Below are positions 8,317-20,299 of a stretch of DNA of 64,000 nt, piece after piece. The DNA is taken from positions 2,480,001 through 2,544,000 of the forward strand of contig NZ_PDJH01000001.1 of the NCBI RefSeq assembly GCF_002564025.1, read 5' to 3'. This stretch comes from Flavimobilis soli. Its GTDB lineage: Bacteria; Actinomycetota; Actinomycetes; Actinomycetales; Cellulomonadaceae. The notes beneath the pieces are model-generated. The model ran no database searches, was not told where the DNA came from, and saw only the letters and a program-made list of their open reading frames with translations. The number at the start of each line of letters is the position of its first letter. Position 1 is the stretch's first letter. Position numbers and translations under genes: made by a program.

Positions 8317-9657
8317 ATGGCGACAGTGCAGACGACGGGCGTGTCCCCGGCGTCCCACCTGGCTCGTCGCGGCGTCCCCGTGCTCAGCGTCGTCGACGAG
8401 GTGGCGCTGCGTCACCGCCTGCGGCTCACGCAGGGCGCGTCCGCGTTCCTCGTCCTGATCGTCGGCTCCTGGTACTCGGTGCTCGGCGGCCTGACCGCGG
8501 GCACCGCGCTCACGATCGCGGTCCTGCCCGTCGTCGTCCCTGCCGCGCTGCGCTTCCGCGGCGCCGGTCTGCTCCTGACGGTCGGCGCGCTCGCCGTCGC
8601 GAACGGGCTCGCGCTGTCGGCGCTCGCGCAGGTCGACCACGTCGTCATCCGGAGCGTCACGCGCGACGCGGCGATGCACGTCGTCGGCATCGTCGTCGGC
8701 GTCGCCGCGGTCCTGTGGGCGCGGAGCGTGTGGGGCGACGCGTGGGTCGCGCTGTTCTTCGGCGTCGGCATGCTGATGGACGGCGCGCTGGGCCCGACCG
8801 GCTCGAACGCGTGGAAGTTCGCGTACGGCCTGCCGGTGACGGTCGTCGTGATGTCGCTCGCGTGGCTCACGCGCCGCTGGTACGTCGAGGTGGGCGGGCT
8901 GCTCCTGCTCGCGGGCGTCTGCGCGGTGCAGGACAGCCGGTCGATGTTCGGGCTCCTGCTCATGGCCACGGCGCTCGTCATGTGGCAGGCGTGGCGGCGC
9001 CGGTCGCGACGGCGGCGGTCGGCGCGGAGCCTGCTCGTGCTCCTCGCGGTGCTCGGCGCGGGCGTCTACCAGCTCGGCAAGGCGCTCGCGCTCGAGGGGG
9101 CGCTCGGCACGGCCGCAGCCGAGCGGTCGGCCCGGCAGATCGAGCAGTCCGGTTCGCTCCTGGTGGGTTCACGGCCTGAGATGGGCGCGACCTTCGCGCT
9201 CGCCGAGGCGCGACCGTGGGGCTTCGGGTTCGGCGTCGTGCCGAACGGCCTCGACCTGCGCGCGGCGAAGGGCGGCATGGCCGAGCTGGGCTACGACCCG
9301 GACAACGGCTACGTCCACCGCTACATGTTCGGGCGGGGGATCGAGCTGCACTCCGTCGTCGGCGACCTGTGGGCGTGGGCCGGGCTCCTCGGGCTGCTCC
9401 TCGCAGCCGTCATGACCGTCCTCCTCGTACGCGGCCTCGTCACCCGTCTCGCGGCGGGTGTCGCGAGCGGCCTCCTCGTCGCGCTGACGCTGCGCTGCCT
9501 GTGGGACATGTTCTTCGCGCCGGTCTACTCCTCGATGTCGATCCTCGCTCTCGCCCTCGGCCTCGCGCTGCCGCTGGCCGCAGCGCGTGCGCGGCGCGAT
9601 CCCGCACCGGCCCGGAGGGTCGCGCTCCCAGGGAGCAGGGTCGCGGCGCACACGTAG
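8317..9657 (+). CDS. Wzy/O-antigen-ligase-like polytopic membrane protein
   Basis: The protein has about 446 residues and roughly 10-12 hydrophobic segments. ATG 8317 is preferred because GAAGGGGAG lies just before it; an in-frame GTG at 8284 would add 11 residues. A long non-membrane loop (about residues 275-350) contains GSRPEMGATFALAEARPWGFGFG and YVHRYMFGRGIELHS, resembling the large periplasmic loop of O-antigen ligases and Wzy polymerases, where Arg and His residues are functional. The neighbouring glycosyltransferases and Wzz-like protein support polymerisation of repeat units outside the membrane. Ligase and polymerase roles cannot be separated by sequence alone. Confidence 0.65.
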   Translation: MATVQTTGVSPASHLARRGVPVLSVVDEVALRHRLRLTQGASAFLVLIVGSWYSVLGGLTAGTALTIAVLPVVVPAALRFRGAGLLLTVGALAVANGLALSALAQVDHVVIRSVTRDAAMHVVGIVVGVAAVLWARSVWGDAWVALFFGVGMLMDGALGPTGSNAWKFAYGLPVTVVVMSLAWLTRRWYVEVGGLLLLAGVCAVQDSRSMFGLLLMATALVMWQAWRRRSRRRRSARSLLVLLAVLGAGVYQLGKALALEGALGTAAAERSARQIEQSGSLLVGSRPEMGATFALAEARPWGFGFGVVPNGLDLRAAKGGMAELGYDPDNGYVHRYMFGRGIELHSVVGDLWAWAGLLGLLLAAVMTVLLVRGLVTRLAAGVASGLLVALTLRCLWDMFFAPVYSSMSILALALGLALPLAAARARRDPAPARRVALPGSRVAAHT

Positions 9658-9699
9658 ACTGGAACGTCGCCCACCCGCTCCCCATGCTCGAGGAAACCC

Positions 9700-12600
9700 A
9701 TGTCGCTCACCGGTGTCCTTTCCCTGCTGCGACAGGATCCCGCGGTCGCGGCGGCGCTCGAGCACGTGCACGCGCGCGGCGAGCTCGACGTCGTCACGCC
9801 GTCGGGTGCGCGCCCTCCGCTGCTCGCGCTCCTCGCGGGCGCGCACGGCCAGGACGACGCGGCCGTCCAGGGCGCGCGGCCCCTCGTCGTCGTCACGGCA
9901 ACGGGCCGCGAGGCTGACGACCTCGCCGCCGCGCTTGCGTGCTACCTCCCGCACGACGACGTCGCGGTGCTCCCCGCGTGGGAGACGCTGCCGCACGAGC
10001 GGCTGTCACCCCGCAGCGACACGGTCGCGCGCCGCCTCGCCGTCATGCGCCGCCTCGCGCACCCGACGCCGGAGCACGGCCCCGCGGGCCCCGTCCGCGT
10101 CCTCGTCGTGCCCGTGCGCGCCCTCATGCAGCCGGTCGTCGAGGGCCTCGGGGACCTCGACCCGGTCCAGCTCGCGGCCGGCCAGCAGGCGGACCTGACC
10201 GAGGTCGCCGAGCAGCTCGTCGCGGCCGCGTACACGCGCGTCGACATGGTCGAGCGGCGCGGCGAGTTCGCCGTCCGCGGTGGCATCCTCGACGTCTTCC
10301 CGCCGACCGAGGACCACCCGCTGCGCATCGAGTTCTGGGGCGAGGAGGTCGAGGAGATCCGCTGGTTCGCGGTCGCCGACCAGCGCAGCCTCGAGATCGC
10401 CGAGCACGGCCTGTGGGCGCCGCCGTGCCGCGAGCTCCTGCTGACCCCCGAGGTGCGCGAGCGCGCCGCTGCGCTCATCCCGCAGCTCCCGGGCGCGACC
10501 GAGATGCTCGACCGCATGTCGCAGGGCATCGCGGTCGAGGGCATGGAGTCGCTCAGCCCCGCGCTCGTCGACCGCATGGTCCCGGTCCTCGACCTCGTCC
10601 CGGACGAGTCGCTGCTCGTCCTCTCCGACCCCGAGCGTGTGCGCCGCCGCGCGCACGACCTCGTGTCGACGACGGAGGAGTTCCTCGCGGCCGCCTGGAC
10701 CTCCGCGGCCGCGGGCGGCTCCGTGCCGATCGACCTGTCGGCGGCGTCGTTCATGTCGCTCGCCGACCTGCGCGCGATCAGCGCGCGCCGAGCGCTCGGC
10801 TGGTGGACCCTCAGCCCGTTCGGGCAGGGCCCCGAGGAGGACGACGTCGAGCCGGGCCTCGAGACCGACGGCGCGACGCTGCGCATGCGCGCGCGCGACG
10901 TCGTCGCGTACCACGGCGACGTCGAGCGGGCGCTCGACGACGTGCGCGGCCTGCAGCGCGCCGGGTGGCGCCTGGTGCTCGCGACCGAGGGCCCCGGACC
11001 GGCGAAGCGCATGGCCGAGCAGCTCGGCGCCGCCGAGACCGCGGCCCGCCTCGTCCCCGACGTCCCGGCGGCGCCCGAGGGCGGCGTCGTCCACGTCGTC
11101 ACCGCGTCCGTCGGCGCGGGCTTCGTCGACGAGGAGCTGCGCCTCGCGGTCTTCTCGGAGCAGGACATCACCGGTCGCGCCGGTGCGACGACGAAGGACA
11201 TGCGCCGCATGCCGTCGCGGCGGCGCAACGTCGTCGACCCGCTCTCGCTGCGCGCGGGCGACTACGTCGTCCACGAGCAGCACGGCGTCGGCCGCTTCGT
11301 CGAGCTCGTGCAGCGCACGCTCGGCTCGGGCGCGAACGCGGCGACGCGCGAGTACCTCGTCGTCGAGTACGCGTCGTCGAAGCGCGGGCACCCGGGCGAC
11401 CGCCTCTTCGTGCCGACCGACCAGCTCGACCTCGTGACGAAGTACACGGGCGGCGAGGCGCCGACGCTCAACAAGATGGGCGGCTCCGACTGGTCGCGCA
11501 CCAAGGCGAAGGCGCGCAAGCACGTCAAGGAGATCGCCGGGGAGCTCGTGCGCCTGTACTCGGCGCGCATGGCGACGCAGGGGCACGCGTTCGGCCCTGA
11601 CACGCCGTGGCAGCGCGAGCTCGAGGACGCGTTCGCCTACGTCGAGACCCCCGACCAGCTCGCGACGATCGAGGAGGTCAAGGCGGACATGGAGAAGCCT
11701 GTGCCGATGGACCGCCTCGTGTGCGGCGACGTCGGCTACGGCAAGACCGAGATCGCGGTCCGCGCGGCCTTCAAAGCGGTGCAGGACGGCAAGCAGGTCG
11801 CCGTGCTCGTCCCGACGACGCTGCTCGTCCAGCAGCACTTCGACACGTTCTCCGAGCGCTACTCGGCGTTCCCCGTCAAGGTCCGCGCGCTCTCGCGCTT
11901 CCAGACGGACGCCGAGGCGAACGCGGTGCTCGAGGGGCTCAAGGACGGGTCGGTCGACGTGGTCATCGGCACGCACCGCCTCCTGTCCGGCTCGGTCCGT
12001 TTCAAGGACCTCGGCCTCGTGATCGTCGACGAGGAGCAGCGCTTCGGCGTCGAGCACAAGGAGACCCTCAAGCAGCTGCGCACCAACGTCGACGTGCTCG
12101 CCATGTCTGCGACGCCGATCCCGCGCACGCTCGAGATGGCCGTCACAGGCATCCGGGAGATGTCGACCCTCCAGACGCCGCCCGAGGAGCGCCACCCCGT
12201 GCTCACGTACGTCGGCGCGTACGACGACAAGCAGATCACCGCGGCCATCCGCCGTGAGCTCCTGCGTGAGGGCCAGGTCTTCTACGTCCACAACAAGGTC
12301 GACACGATCTCCAAGACGGCTGCGCGCCTCCAGGAGCTCGTCCCCGAAGCACGCATCGCGACCGCGCACGGCAAGATGAACGAGGCCCAGCTCGAGCAGG
12401 TCATCATGGACTTCTGGGACCGGAAGTTCGACGTGCTCGTGTCGACGACGATCATCGAGACGGGGCTCGACATCTCGAACGCGAACACGCTCATCCTGGA
12501 GCGCGCGGACGTCCTCGGACTGTCGCAGCTCCACCAGCTGCGCGGTCGTGTCGGGCGTGGCCGCGACCGCGCGTACGCGTACTTCCTGTACCCGCCGGAG

Positions 12601-13335
12601 AAGCCGCTCACGGAGACGGCGCACGACCGCCTCGCGACGATGGCCGCCCACACCGACCTCGGTGCGGGCATGCAGATCGCGATGAAGGACCTCGAGATCC
12701 GCGGCGCGGGCAACCTGCTCGGCGGCGAGCAGTCGGGCCACATCCAGGGCGTCGGCTTCGACCTGTACGTGCGCATGGTCGGCGAGGCGGTCGCCGCCTA
12801 CCGCGGCGACGCGGAGGAGGAGGCACCCGAGGTCACGATCGAGCTCCCGGTCGACGCGCACATCCCGCACGACTACATCGCGCACGAGCGCCTGCGCCTC
12901 GAGGCGTACCAGAAGATCGCTGCCGCGCAGACGTCGGCCGCGCTCGACGAGGTGCGTGCCGAGCTCACGGACCGCTACGGCGCGGTGCCGGAAGTCGTGT
13001 CCGCGCTGTTCGACGTCGCGGCGTTCCGCAACCACGCGCGCGCGGCGGGCCTCAGCGACGTCACCGCTCAGGGGAAGTTCGTGCGGTTCGCGCCGGTCGA
13101 CCTGCCGGAGTCGGCGACGCTGCGCCTCAAGCGCCTGTACCCGGGGACGGTGCTCAAGCCGGCGATCCGGGCGGTCCTCGTGCCGTTCCCGACGACCGCG
13201 CGCATCGGTGGCCGTCCGCTGCGGGGTGCCGAGGTGCTGACGTGGGCGACCGAGCTGATCGACGCCGTGATCGGCGGCTCCGTGTCTGCTGCGGCGGGCG
13301 TCGGCACCGCGGGCGCCTCGGGCTCCGCTCGCTGA
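9700..13335 (+). CDS. mfd: Transcription-repair coupling factor Mfd
   Basis: This 1211-residue protein is full length for Mfd. It recognises RNA polymerase stalled at DNA lesions, removes it and recruits UvrA. The N terminus carries the UvrB-homology region (RGGILDVFPPT, LRIEFWGEEVEEIRWF). Then come the RNA-polymerase-interacting domain (LRAGDYVVHEQHGVGRF, about residues 520-600), the helicase core with Walker A CGDVGYGKTEIA (about residue 680), DEEQRFG (about 776) and SATPIPRTL, the translocase segment GRVGRGRDRAYAYF, and a C-terminal TRCF domain. The start follows GAGGAAA. A TAGACT -10-like hexamer overlapping the upstream stop (9655-9660) suggests its own promoter. It sits inside the polysaccharide block. 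Confidence 0.97.
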   Translation: MSLTGVLSLLRQDPAVAAALEHVHARGELDVVTPSGARPPLLALLAGAHGQDDAAVQGARPLVVVTATGREADDLAAALACYLPHDDVAVLPAWETLPHERLSPRSDTVARRLAVMRRLAHPTPEHGPAGPVRVLVVPVRALMQPVVEGLGDLDPVQLAAGQQADLTEVAEQLVAAAYTRVDMVERRGEFAVRGGILDVFPPTEDHPLRIEFWGEEVEEIRWFAVADQRSLEIAEHGLWAPPCRELLLTPEVRERAAALIPQLPGATEMLDRMSQGIAVEGMESLSPALVDRMVPVLDLVPDESLLVLSDPERVRRRAHDLVSTTEEFLAAAWTSAAAGGSVPIDLSAASFMSLADLRAISARRALGWWTLSPFGQGPEEDDVEPGLETDGATLRMRARDVVAYHGDVERALDDVRGLQRAGWRLVLATEGPGPAKRMAEQLGAAETAARLVPDVPAAPEGGVVHVVTASVGAGFVDEELRLAVFSEQDITGRAGATTKDMRRMPSRRRNVVDPLSLRAGDYVVHEQHGVGRFVELVQRTLGSGANAATREYLVVEYASSKRGHPGDRLFVPTDQLDLVTKYTGGEAPTLNKMGGSDWSRTKAKARKHVKEIAGELVRLYSARMATQGHAFGPDTPWQRELEDAFAYVETPDQLATIEEVKADMEKPVPMDRLVCGDVGYGKTEIAVRAAFKAVQDGKQVAVLVPTTLLVQQHFDTFSERYSAFPVKVRALSRFQTDAEANAVLEGLKDGSVDVVIGTHRLLSGSVRFKDLGLVIVDEEQRFGVEHKETLKQLRTNVDVLAMSATPIPRTLEMAVTGIREMSTLQTPPEERHPVLTYVGAYDDKQITAAIRRELLREGQVFYVHNKVDTISKTAARLQELVPEARIATAHGKMNEAQLEQVIMDFWDRKFDVLVSTTIIETGLDISNANTLILERADVLGLSQLHQLRGRVGRGRDRAYAYFLYPPEKPLTETAHDRLATMAAHTDLGAGMQIAMKDLEIRGAGNLLGGEQSGHIQGVGFDLYVRMVGEAVAAYRGDAEEEAPEVTIELPVDAHIPHDYIAHERLRLEAYQKIAAAQTSAALDEVRAELTDRYGAVPEVVSALFDVAAFRNHARAAGLSDVTAQGKFVRFAPVDLPESATLRLKRLYPGTVLKPAIRAVLVPFPTTARIGGRPLRGAEVLTWATELIDAVIGGSVSAAAGVGTAGASGSAR

Positions 13336-13419
13336 GCCCGGCGTCGCTGAGCCGGAGGTCGCTGAGCCCGGGGCGCTGAGCCTCGCGTCGCCGCGCCTGG
13401 CGTCGCTGCGCCCCACGGC
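13331..13419 (+). repeat. Degenerate 15-bp tandem repeat overlapping the mfd stop
   Basis: About six copies of a 15-base unit with consensus GCTGAGCCCGGCGTC run from 13331 to about 13419. The first unit contains the mfd stop codon TGA (13333-13335). Copies decay downstream (GCTGAGCCGGAGGTC, GCTGAGCCTCGCGTC, GCCGCGCCTGGCGTC). It looks like replication slippage at the 3' end of mfd. Confidence 0.7.
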
Positions 13420-13583
13420 GAGCGCCCGGCGTGGCTCGCCTGCGGACCAGCCTGGCGCGCGGGCGAGCCGCGCGCGGTGCGCGAATCACCCCACGGGCCA
13501 CCCCGCGAGGGGTGTCTGCTGCTCCGTCCCTGCTCCTAGCGTTGAGGTGCGCACCCGAGGGGCGCAGACCGACGGGGGAGCAC

Positions 13584-14084
13584 GTGGGACAGATGGTACG
13601 GGGGCGCCGAGAGCGCCCTGTGAAGGGCACGGGTGTGGTCGGCTACGCCCCGGGAGCGTGGGACCTGTTCCACGTGGGGCACCTCAACGTCCTGCGTCAT
13701 GCCGCAGCGAACTGCGACTACCTCATCGCGGGCGTCGTCGACGACGACATGCTCGAGCAGGCCAAGGGCCGTCGGCCGGTCGTGCCGGTGCACGAGCGCG
13801 CGGAGATCGTCAGCCACATCGGTTACGTCGACGAGGTCTTCATCGAGACGCAGCCGGACAAGCTCGAGACGTGGCGGCGCTGCCAGTTCGACGTGTTCTT
13901 CAAGGGGGACGACTGGCGCGGCACGCCCAAGGGCGACGAGCTCGAGCAGCGCTTCGCCGACGTCGGCGTCCAGGTCGTCTACTTCCCGTACACGGTGCAC
14001 ACGTCGAGCACGAAGCTCCGCCGCGCGCTGACGCTCCTCGAGTCGCCTGCCGAGAGCATCGAGCAGGTCGCCCTCGAAAGCTGA
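13584..14084 (+). CDS. Cytidylyltransferase-like protein (TagD/GCT family)
   Basis: The protein has 166 residues from GTG 13584, which follows GGGGGAG closely; ATG 13593 and GTG 13620 are in-frame alternatives. The nucleotidyltransferase core begins GYAPGAWDLFHVGHLNVLRH and contains the HxGH motif (HVGH) that binds CTP phosphates. TSSTKLRRAL near the end corresponds to the second nucleotide-binding motif of this superfamily (RTEGISTT in TagD). Family enzymes make CDP-glycerol, CDP-ribitol or CDP-ethanolamine-type precursors. Beside the polysaccharide genes it may supply an activated polyol or phosphoryl group for the surface polymer. The substrate is not readable from the sequence. Confidence 0.8.
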   Translation: MGQMVRGRRERPVKGTGVVGYAPGAWDLFHVGHLNVLRHAAANCDYLIAGVVDDDMLEQAKGRRPVVPVHERAEIVSHIGYVDEVFIETQPDKLETWRRCQFDVFFKGDDWRGTPKGDELEQRFADVGVQVVYFPYTVHTSSTKLRRALTLLESPAESIEQVALES

Positions 14085-14094
14085 GCCCGGAGCC

Positions 14095-14189
14095 GCACGC
14101 ACCGCGTAGTCCTGCACGCACCGCGTAGTCCTGCACGCACCGCGTCGTCCTGCACGCACCGCATCGTCCTGCACGAACCGCGTCGTCTC
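14095..14189 (+). repeat. Five tandem copies of a 19-bp repeat
   Basis: Units of exactly 19 bases start at 14095, 14114, 14133, 14152 and 14171. The first two read GCACGCACCGCGTAGTCCT; later copies differ at one to five positions. The array starts about 10 bases after the cytidylyltransferase stop. There are no spacers, so it is not CRISPR; it looks like a minisatellite. Confidence 0.9.
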
Positions 14190-14669
14190 GGCGGCGCGCA
14201 CCCGGCAGGTCGTCGTCCGGACGAGTCGCGCCGCGTCCGCCTGGTCGCGGGGGGCGCGATCGGGTCGCCCGACCCGGCCCCTGGGGGTGACCCCGGGCGA
14301 CGGCGGGGTGAGGGCGCCCCTCGTCCGGCACCCCAGCGCCCGGGCCCCTGTGCGAGCGTGCCACGGGCACGCCCGCAACCTGGTGATACGCGCCCCGGCA
14401 AAGGTCACCTTCGACCACCCTGTGTCTCGCCCGCCCGTCTCGGACGATCACCCTCGCCTCGCCTCGCCGACACCTGTTTCGCCGCTGGTGACGTCAGTAG
14501 TTTTCAAGTGCGGGGAGCGGTGCGGGGTGCAAGGCCCCGGACCCGCCCGGAGAGGTTCTCCTCAGGTCGCGGGGGCGACCAGGGGACGGACGGAGCGACG
14601 AGCCCGCCCGACGCGGCGGGCTGTTACCGCCGACACCGAGGAGAGACATACCTGAGCAGTGGGGGAGCT
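14190..14669 (+). promoter_or_regulatory. Long untranslated leader/promoter region before the sugar transferase
   Basis: Together with the preceding repeats, this completes a 585-base stretch without a convincing gene. Near its end AGCCCGCC (14601-14608) and GGCGGGCT (14615-14622) form a perfect 8-bp hairpin about 50 bases before the GTG at 14670; GTTACC follows it. Another GC-rich foldable segment covers about 14510-14580. The less GC-rich stretch near 14490-14515 (GTCAGTAGTTTTCAAG) is the most promoter-like part. An attenuator or protein-binding leader is possible, but no known riboswitch consensus was recognised. Confidence 0.35.
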
Positions 14670-16232
14670 GTGACCACAGAGACGACATTCAGGGGCAGGG
14701 CAGGGATGGTGGCGCAGCCCGCGCCTGCGCCGGCCCAGCCGGCGACGACGACGCCGGAGCCGGTCGGTACGCGCGAGCAGCCGACCCGCGCCATCGCGAG
14801 CAGCACACCGGTCCGCCGGGTCTTCCCGTCGATCAGCTGGCCGCGACGGTACTCGTCGCTCGTGCTCACGACCGACCTCGCAGCGATCCTCGTCGCCACG
14901 GCGACCGCGTTCATGCTGTCGCTCCCGTCGGCGGACCCGGCACGGCCCGGCGCGAACGTCGTCGTCGGCCTCGTCCTCGCGGTGCTGTGGCTCGCGAGCC
15001 TCGCGGCCGAGAAGTCCCGTGACCGGCGCATCGTCGGGATCGGGGTCGAGGAGTACGGGCGCGTGTGGCGTGCGACGTGGCACGTCTTCGCCGCCGTCGC
15101 GCTCGCGGCCTACGTCGCCGAGGTGGACCTGCCGCGCGAGTACGTCGCGATCGCGATCCCGCTCGGCACGGCGCTCCTGCTCGTCGGGCGCTACGGCGCC
15201 CGCACCTACCTCAAGAGGCTGCGTCGTCGCGGCCGCGCGCTCTCGCGCATGGTCCTGATCGGCTCGCGGTCCGGCGTCGCCGAGCTCGCCCGGGAGATCG
15301 CTGCGCGCCCTCTCGCCGGATACGTCGTCGTCGGAGCCTGCGTCCCGGACGGCGACCCGCTCGAGGGCGAGTGGATCGACGACGTCCCTGTCCTGGGCGA
15401 CGTGCTCGACGTCCCGCACACCGTCACCCGCGTGCGGGCCGACGCCGTCGCTGTCGTCGGCGCCGACCACATCAACGCGTCCGTCGTCCGCGACCTCGGG
15501 TACCGGCTCGAGTCCACGGGCACCGACCTGATCGTCGCGCCCGGGCTCGTCGACGTCGCGGGTCCCCGCATGGTGCTCAGCCCCGCCGAGGGCCTGTCCC
15601 TCGTCCACGTCGACGCGCCGCAGTACGCGGGCGTGCGCTACGTCTTCAAGTCGATCATCGACTGGGTCGGCGCGCTCGTGGTCGTCCTCCTGCTCTCGCT
15701 GCCGATGCTCGCGATCGCCGCCGCGATCCGCCTGACGAGCGATGGGCCGGCCCTCTACCGCCAGGAGCGCGTGGGGCGGGACGGCAAGACGTTCCGCATG
15801 ATCAAGTTCCGCTCGATGCGCGTGGGTGCCGACGCGGAGCGTGCGGTCCTCGAGGGCGAGAACGAGGGCAACGGTGTGCTGTTCAAGCTCAAGGACGACC
15901 CTCGGGTCACGCCGCTCGGTCGTGTCCTGAGGCGCTACTCGCTCGACGAGCTGCCGCAGCTGTTCAACGTGCTCAAGGGCGAGATGAGCCTCGTCGGCCC
16001 GCGGCCGCCGCTGCCGAGCGAGGTCGCTCTCTACGACGGGTGGGCGCCGCGGCGCATGCTCGTCAAGCCTGGACTGACTGGCCTCTGGCAGATCAGCGGG
16101 CGGTCCGACCTGTCGTGGGACGAGGGTCTGCGGAAGGACCTCTACTACGTCGAGAACTGGACCATCGCCGGTGATCTGCTCATCCTCCTGCGCACGGCGA
16201 AGGCTGTCTTCGCGCACGAGGGTGCCTACTGA
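14670..16232 (+). CDS. Polyprenyl glycosylphosphotransferase (initiating sugar transferase, WbaP/CpsE type)
   Basis: The protein has 520 residues from GTG 14670, seven bases or less after GGGGGAG. The N-terminal half has about four to five membrane helices (from SSLVLTTDLAAILVA) and a Rossmann-like CoA-binding segment (MVLIGSRSGVAELARE). The C-terminal 200 residues are the bacterial sugar transferase domain: one helix (WVGALVVVLLLSLPML), YRQERVGRDGKTF, KFRSMRVGADAE, DELPQLFNVLKGEMSLVGPRPPLP and KPGLTGLWQISGRSDLSW. These enzymes move a sugar-1-phosphate from a nucleotide sugar onto undecaprenyl phosphate, the first step of exopolysaccharide assembly. It probably starts the polymer handled by the glycosyltransferases and Wzy-like protein in this block. 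A perfect terminator follows. Confidence 0.93.
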   Translation: MTTETTFRGRAGMVAQPAPAPAQPATTTPEPVGTREQPTRAIASSTPVRRVFPSISWPRRYSSLVLTTDLAAILVATATAFMLSLPSADPARPGANVVVGLVLAVLWLASLAAEKSRDRRIVGIGVEEYGRVWRATWHVFAAVALAAYVAEVDLPREYVAIAIPLGTALLLVGRYGARTYLKRLRRRGRALSRMVLIGSRSGVAELAREIAARPLAGYVVVGACVPDGDPLEGEWIDDVPVLGDVLDVPHTVTRVRADAVAVVGADHINASVVRDLGYRLESTGTDLIVAPGLVDVAGPRMVLSPAEGLSLVHVDAPQYAGVRYVFKSIIDWVGALVVVLLLSLPMLAIAAAIRLTSDGPALYRQERVGRDGKTFRMIKFRSMRVGADAERAVLEGENEGNGVLFKLKDDPRVTPLGRVLRRYSLDELPQLFNVLKGEMSLVGPRPPLPSEVALYDGWAPRRMLVKPGLTGLWQISGRSDLSWDEGLRKDLYYVENWTIAGDLLILLRTAKAVFAHEGAY

Positions 16233-16255
16233 GCCGCGCCCCCGATCGGCTCACA

Positions 16256-16299
16256 AGAGCCCGGCCGCGCACCCTGTCGAGGGAGCGCGGCCGGGCTCT
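16256..16299 (+). terminator. Intrinsic terminator after the sugar transferase
   Basis: AGAGCCCGGCCGCGC (16256-16270) and its perfect complement (16285-16299) form a 15-bp stem with a 14-base loop, 24 bases after the stop codon. No T tract follows, as is common in high-GC actinobacteria. Confidence 0.85.
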
Positions 16300-16606
16300 C
16301 GCCCACCGGGAGGATGTGGGACGTCGATAGGAGGGCGCGTCGGCGCGCAGCACGTTGCTGCAACGTTGCAGGTGTCCGAGCCGCGGAATCTCGCCATCGC
16401 CCTCGATGGAGTTGTGCCACCCAGGCTAGTGGAACGGGTTCCTTCTGCAAACGCTCGGAACGGTTGCGGCGAGGTTGCGGGCATGCCTACGGTGGCCGAG
16501 CCTGCAGATGCAGGCTGTCGCCTGGGAGGAGCGGCATCGTACGGGTCGCTCAAGGTCGAACGATTCGCCCACGAGAGCGCGCCCTTTTCCCGTGAGAGGC
16601 AGCTTG
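16300..16606 (+). promoter_or_regulatory. Alpha-amylase promoter region with LacI-type palindrome
   Basis: The stretch of about 300 bases between the terminator and the amylase start holds no gene. TGCAACGTTGCA at 16359-16370 is a perfect 12-base palindrome with a central CG, the form of a LacI-family operator; TGCAA/GTTGC half-sites recur at 16446 and 16463-16480. TTGCGG (16464-16469) and TACGGT (16488-16493), 18 bases apart, are a possible promoter. Streptomyces amylase genes are controlled by MalR/Reg1-type LacI proteins at related TTGCA-rich sites, so maltose-type control is an inference. Confidence 0.5.
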
Positions 16607-20138
<3,532 letters not shown>

Positions 20139-20162
20139 CGCTCGCCTAGCGCGACAGCTCGT

Positions 20163-20198
20163 CCGGAGGCCGGTTCCCGTCAGGGAGCCGGCCTCCGG
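20163..20198 (+). terminator. Intrinsic terminator after enolase
   Basis: CCGGAGGCCGGTTCCC (20163-20178) pairs with GGGAGCCGGCCTCCGG (20183-20198), a 16-bp stem with one G-T pair and the 4-base loop GTCA. Confidence 0.88.
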
Positions 20199-20299
20199 CG
20201 TCCCCGGGCCCGTGTGGGCTCGGTGAAGGAAGCCTCCCTGCGCCCGGCTGCCGAGAGTCGCTGACGGTTTTCACGCCGTCGGCGGGCGAGGATGGAGAC

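Noticed and set aside
10006..13416. Reverse-strand open frame of 1136 codons opposite mfd
   Set aside because: Its composition is dominated by Arg, Asp and Ala with no recognisable fold, while the forward frame is a full-length Mfd.
14095..14189. Possible CRISPR array
   Set aside because: The 19-base units are directly adjacent with no spacers, and no cas gene is present.
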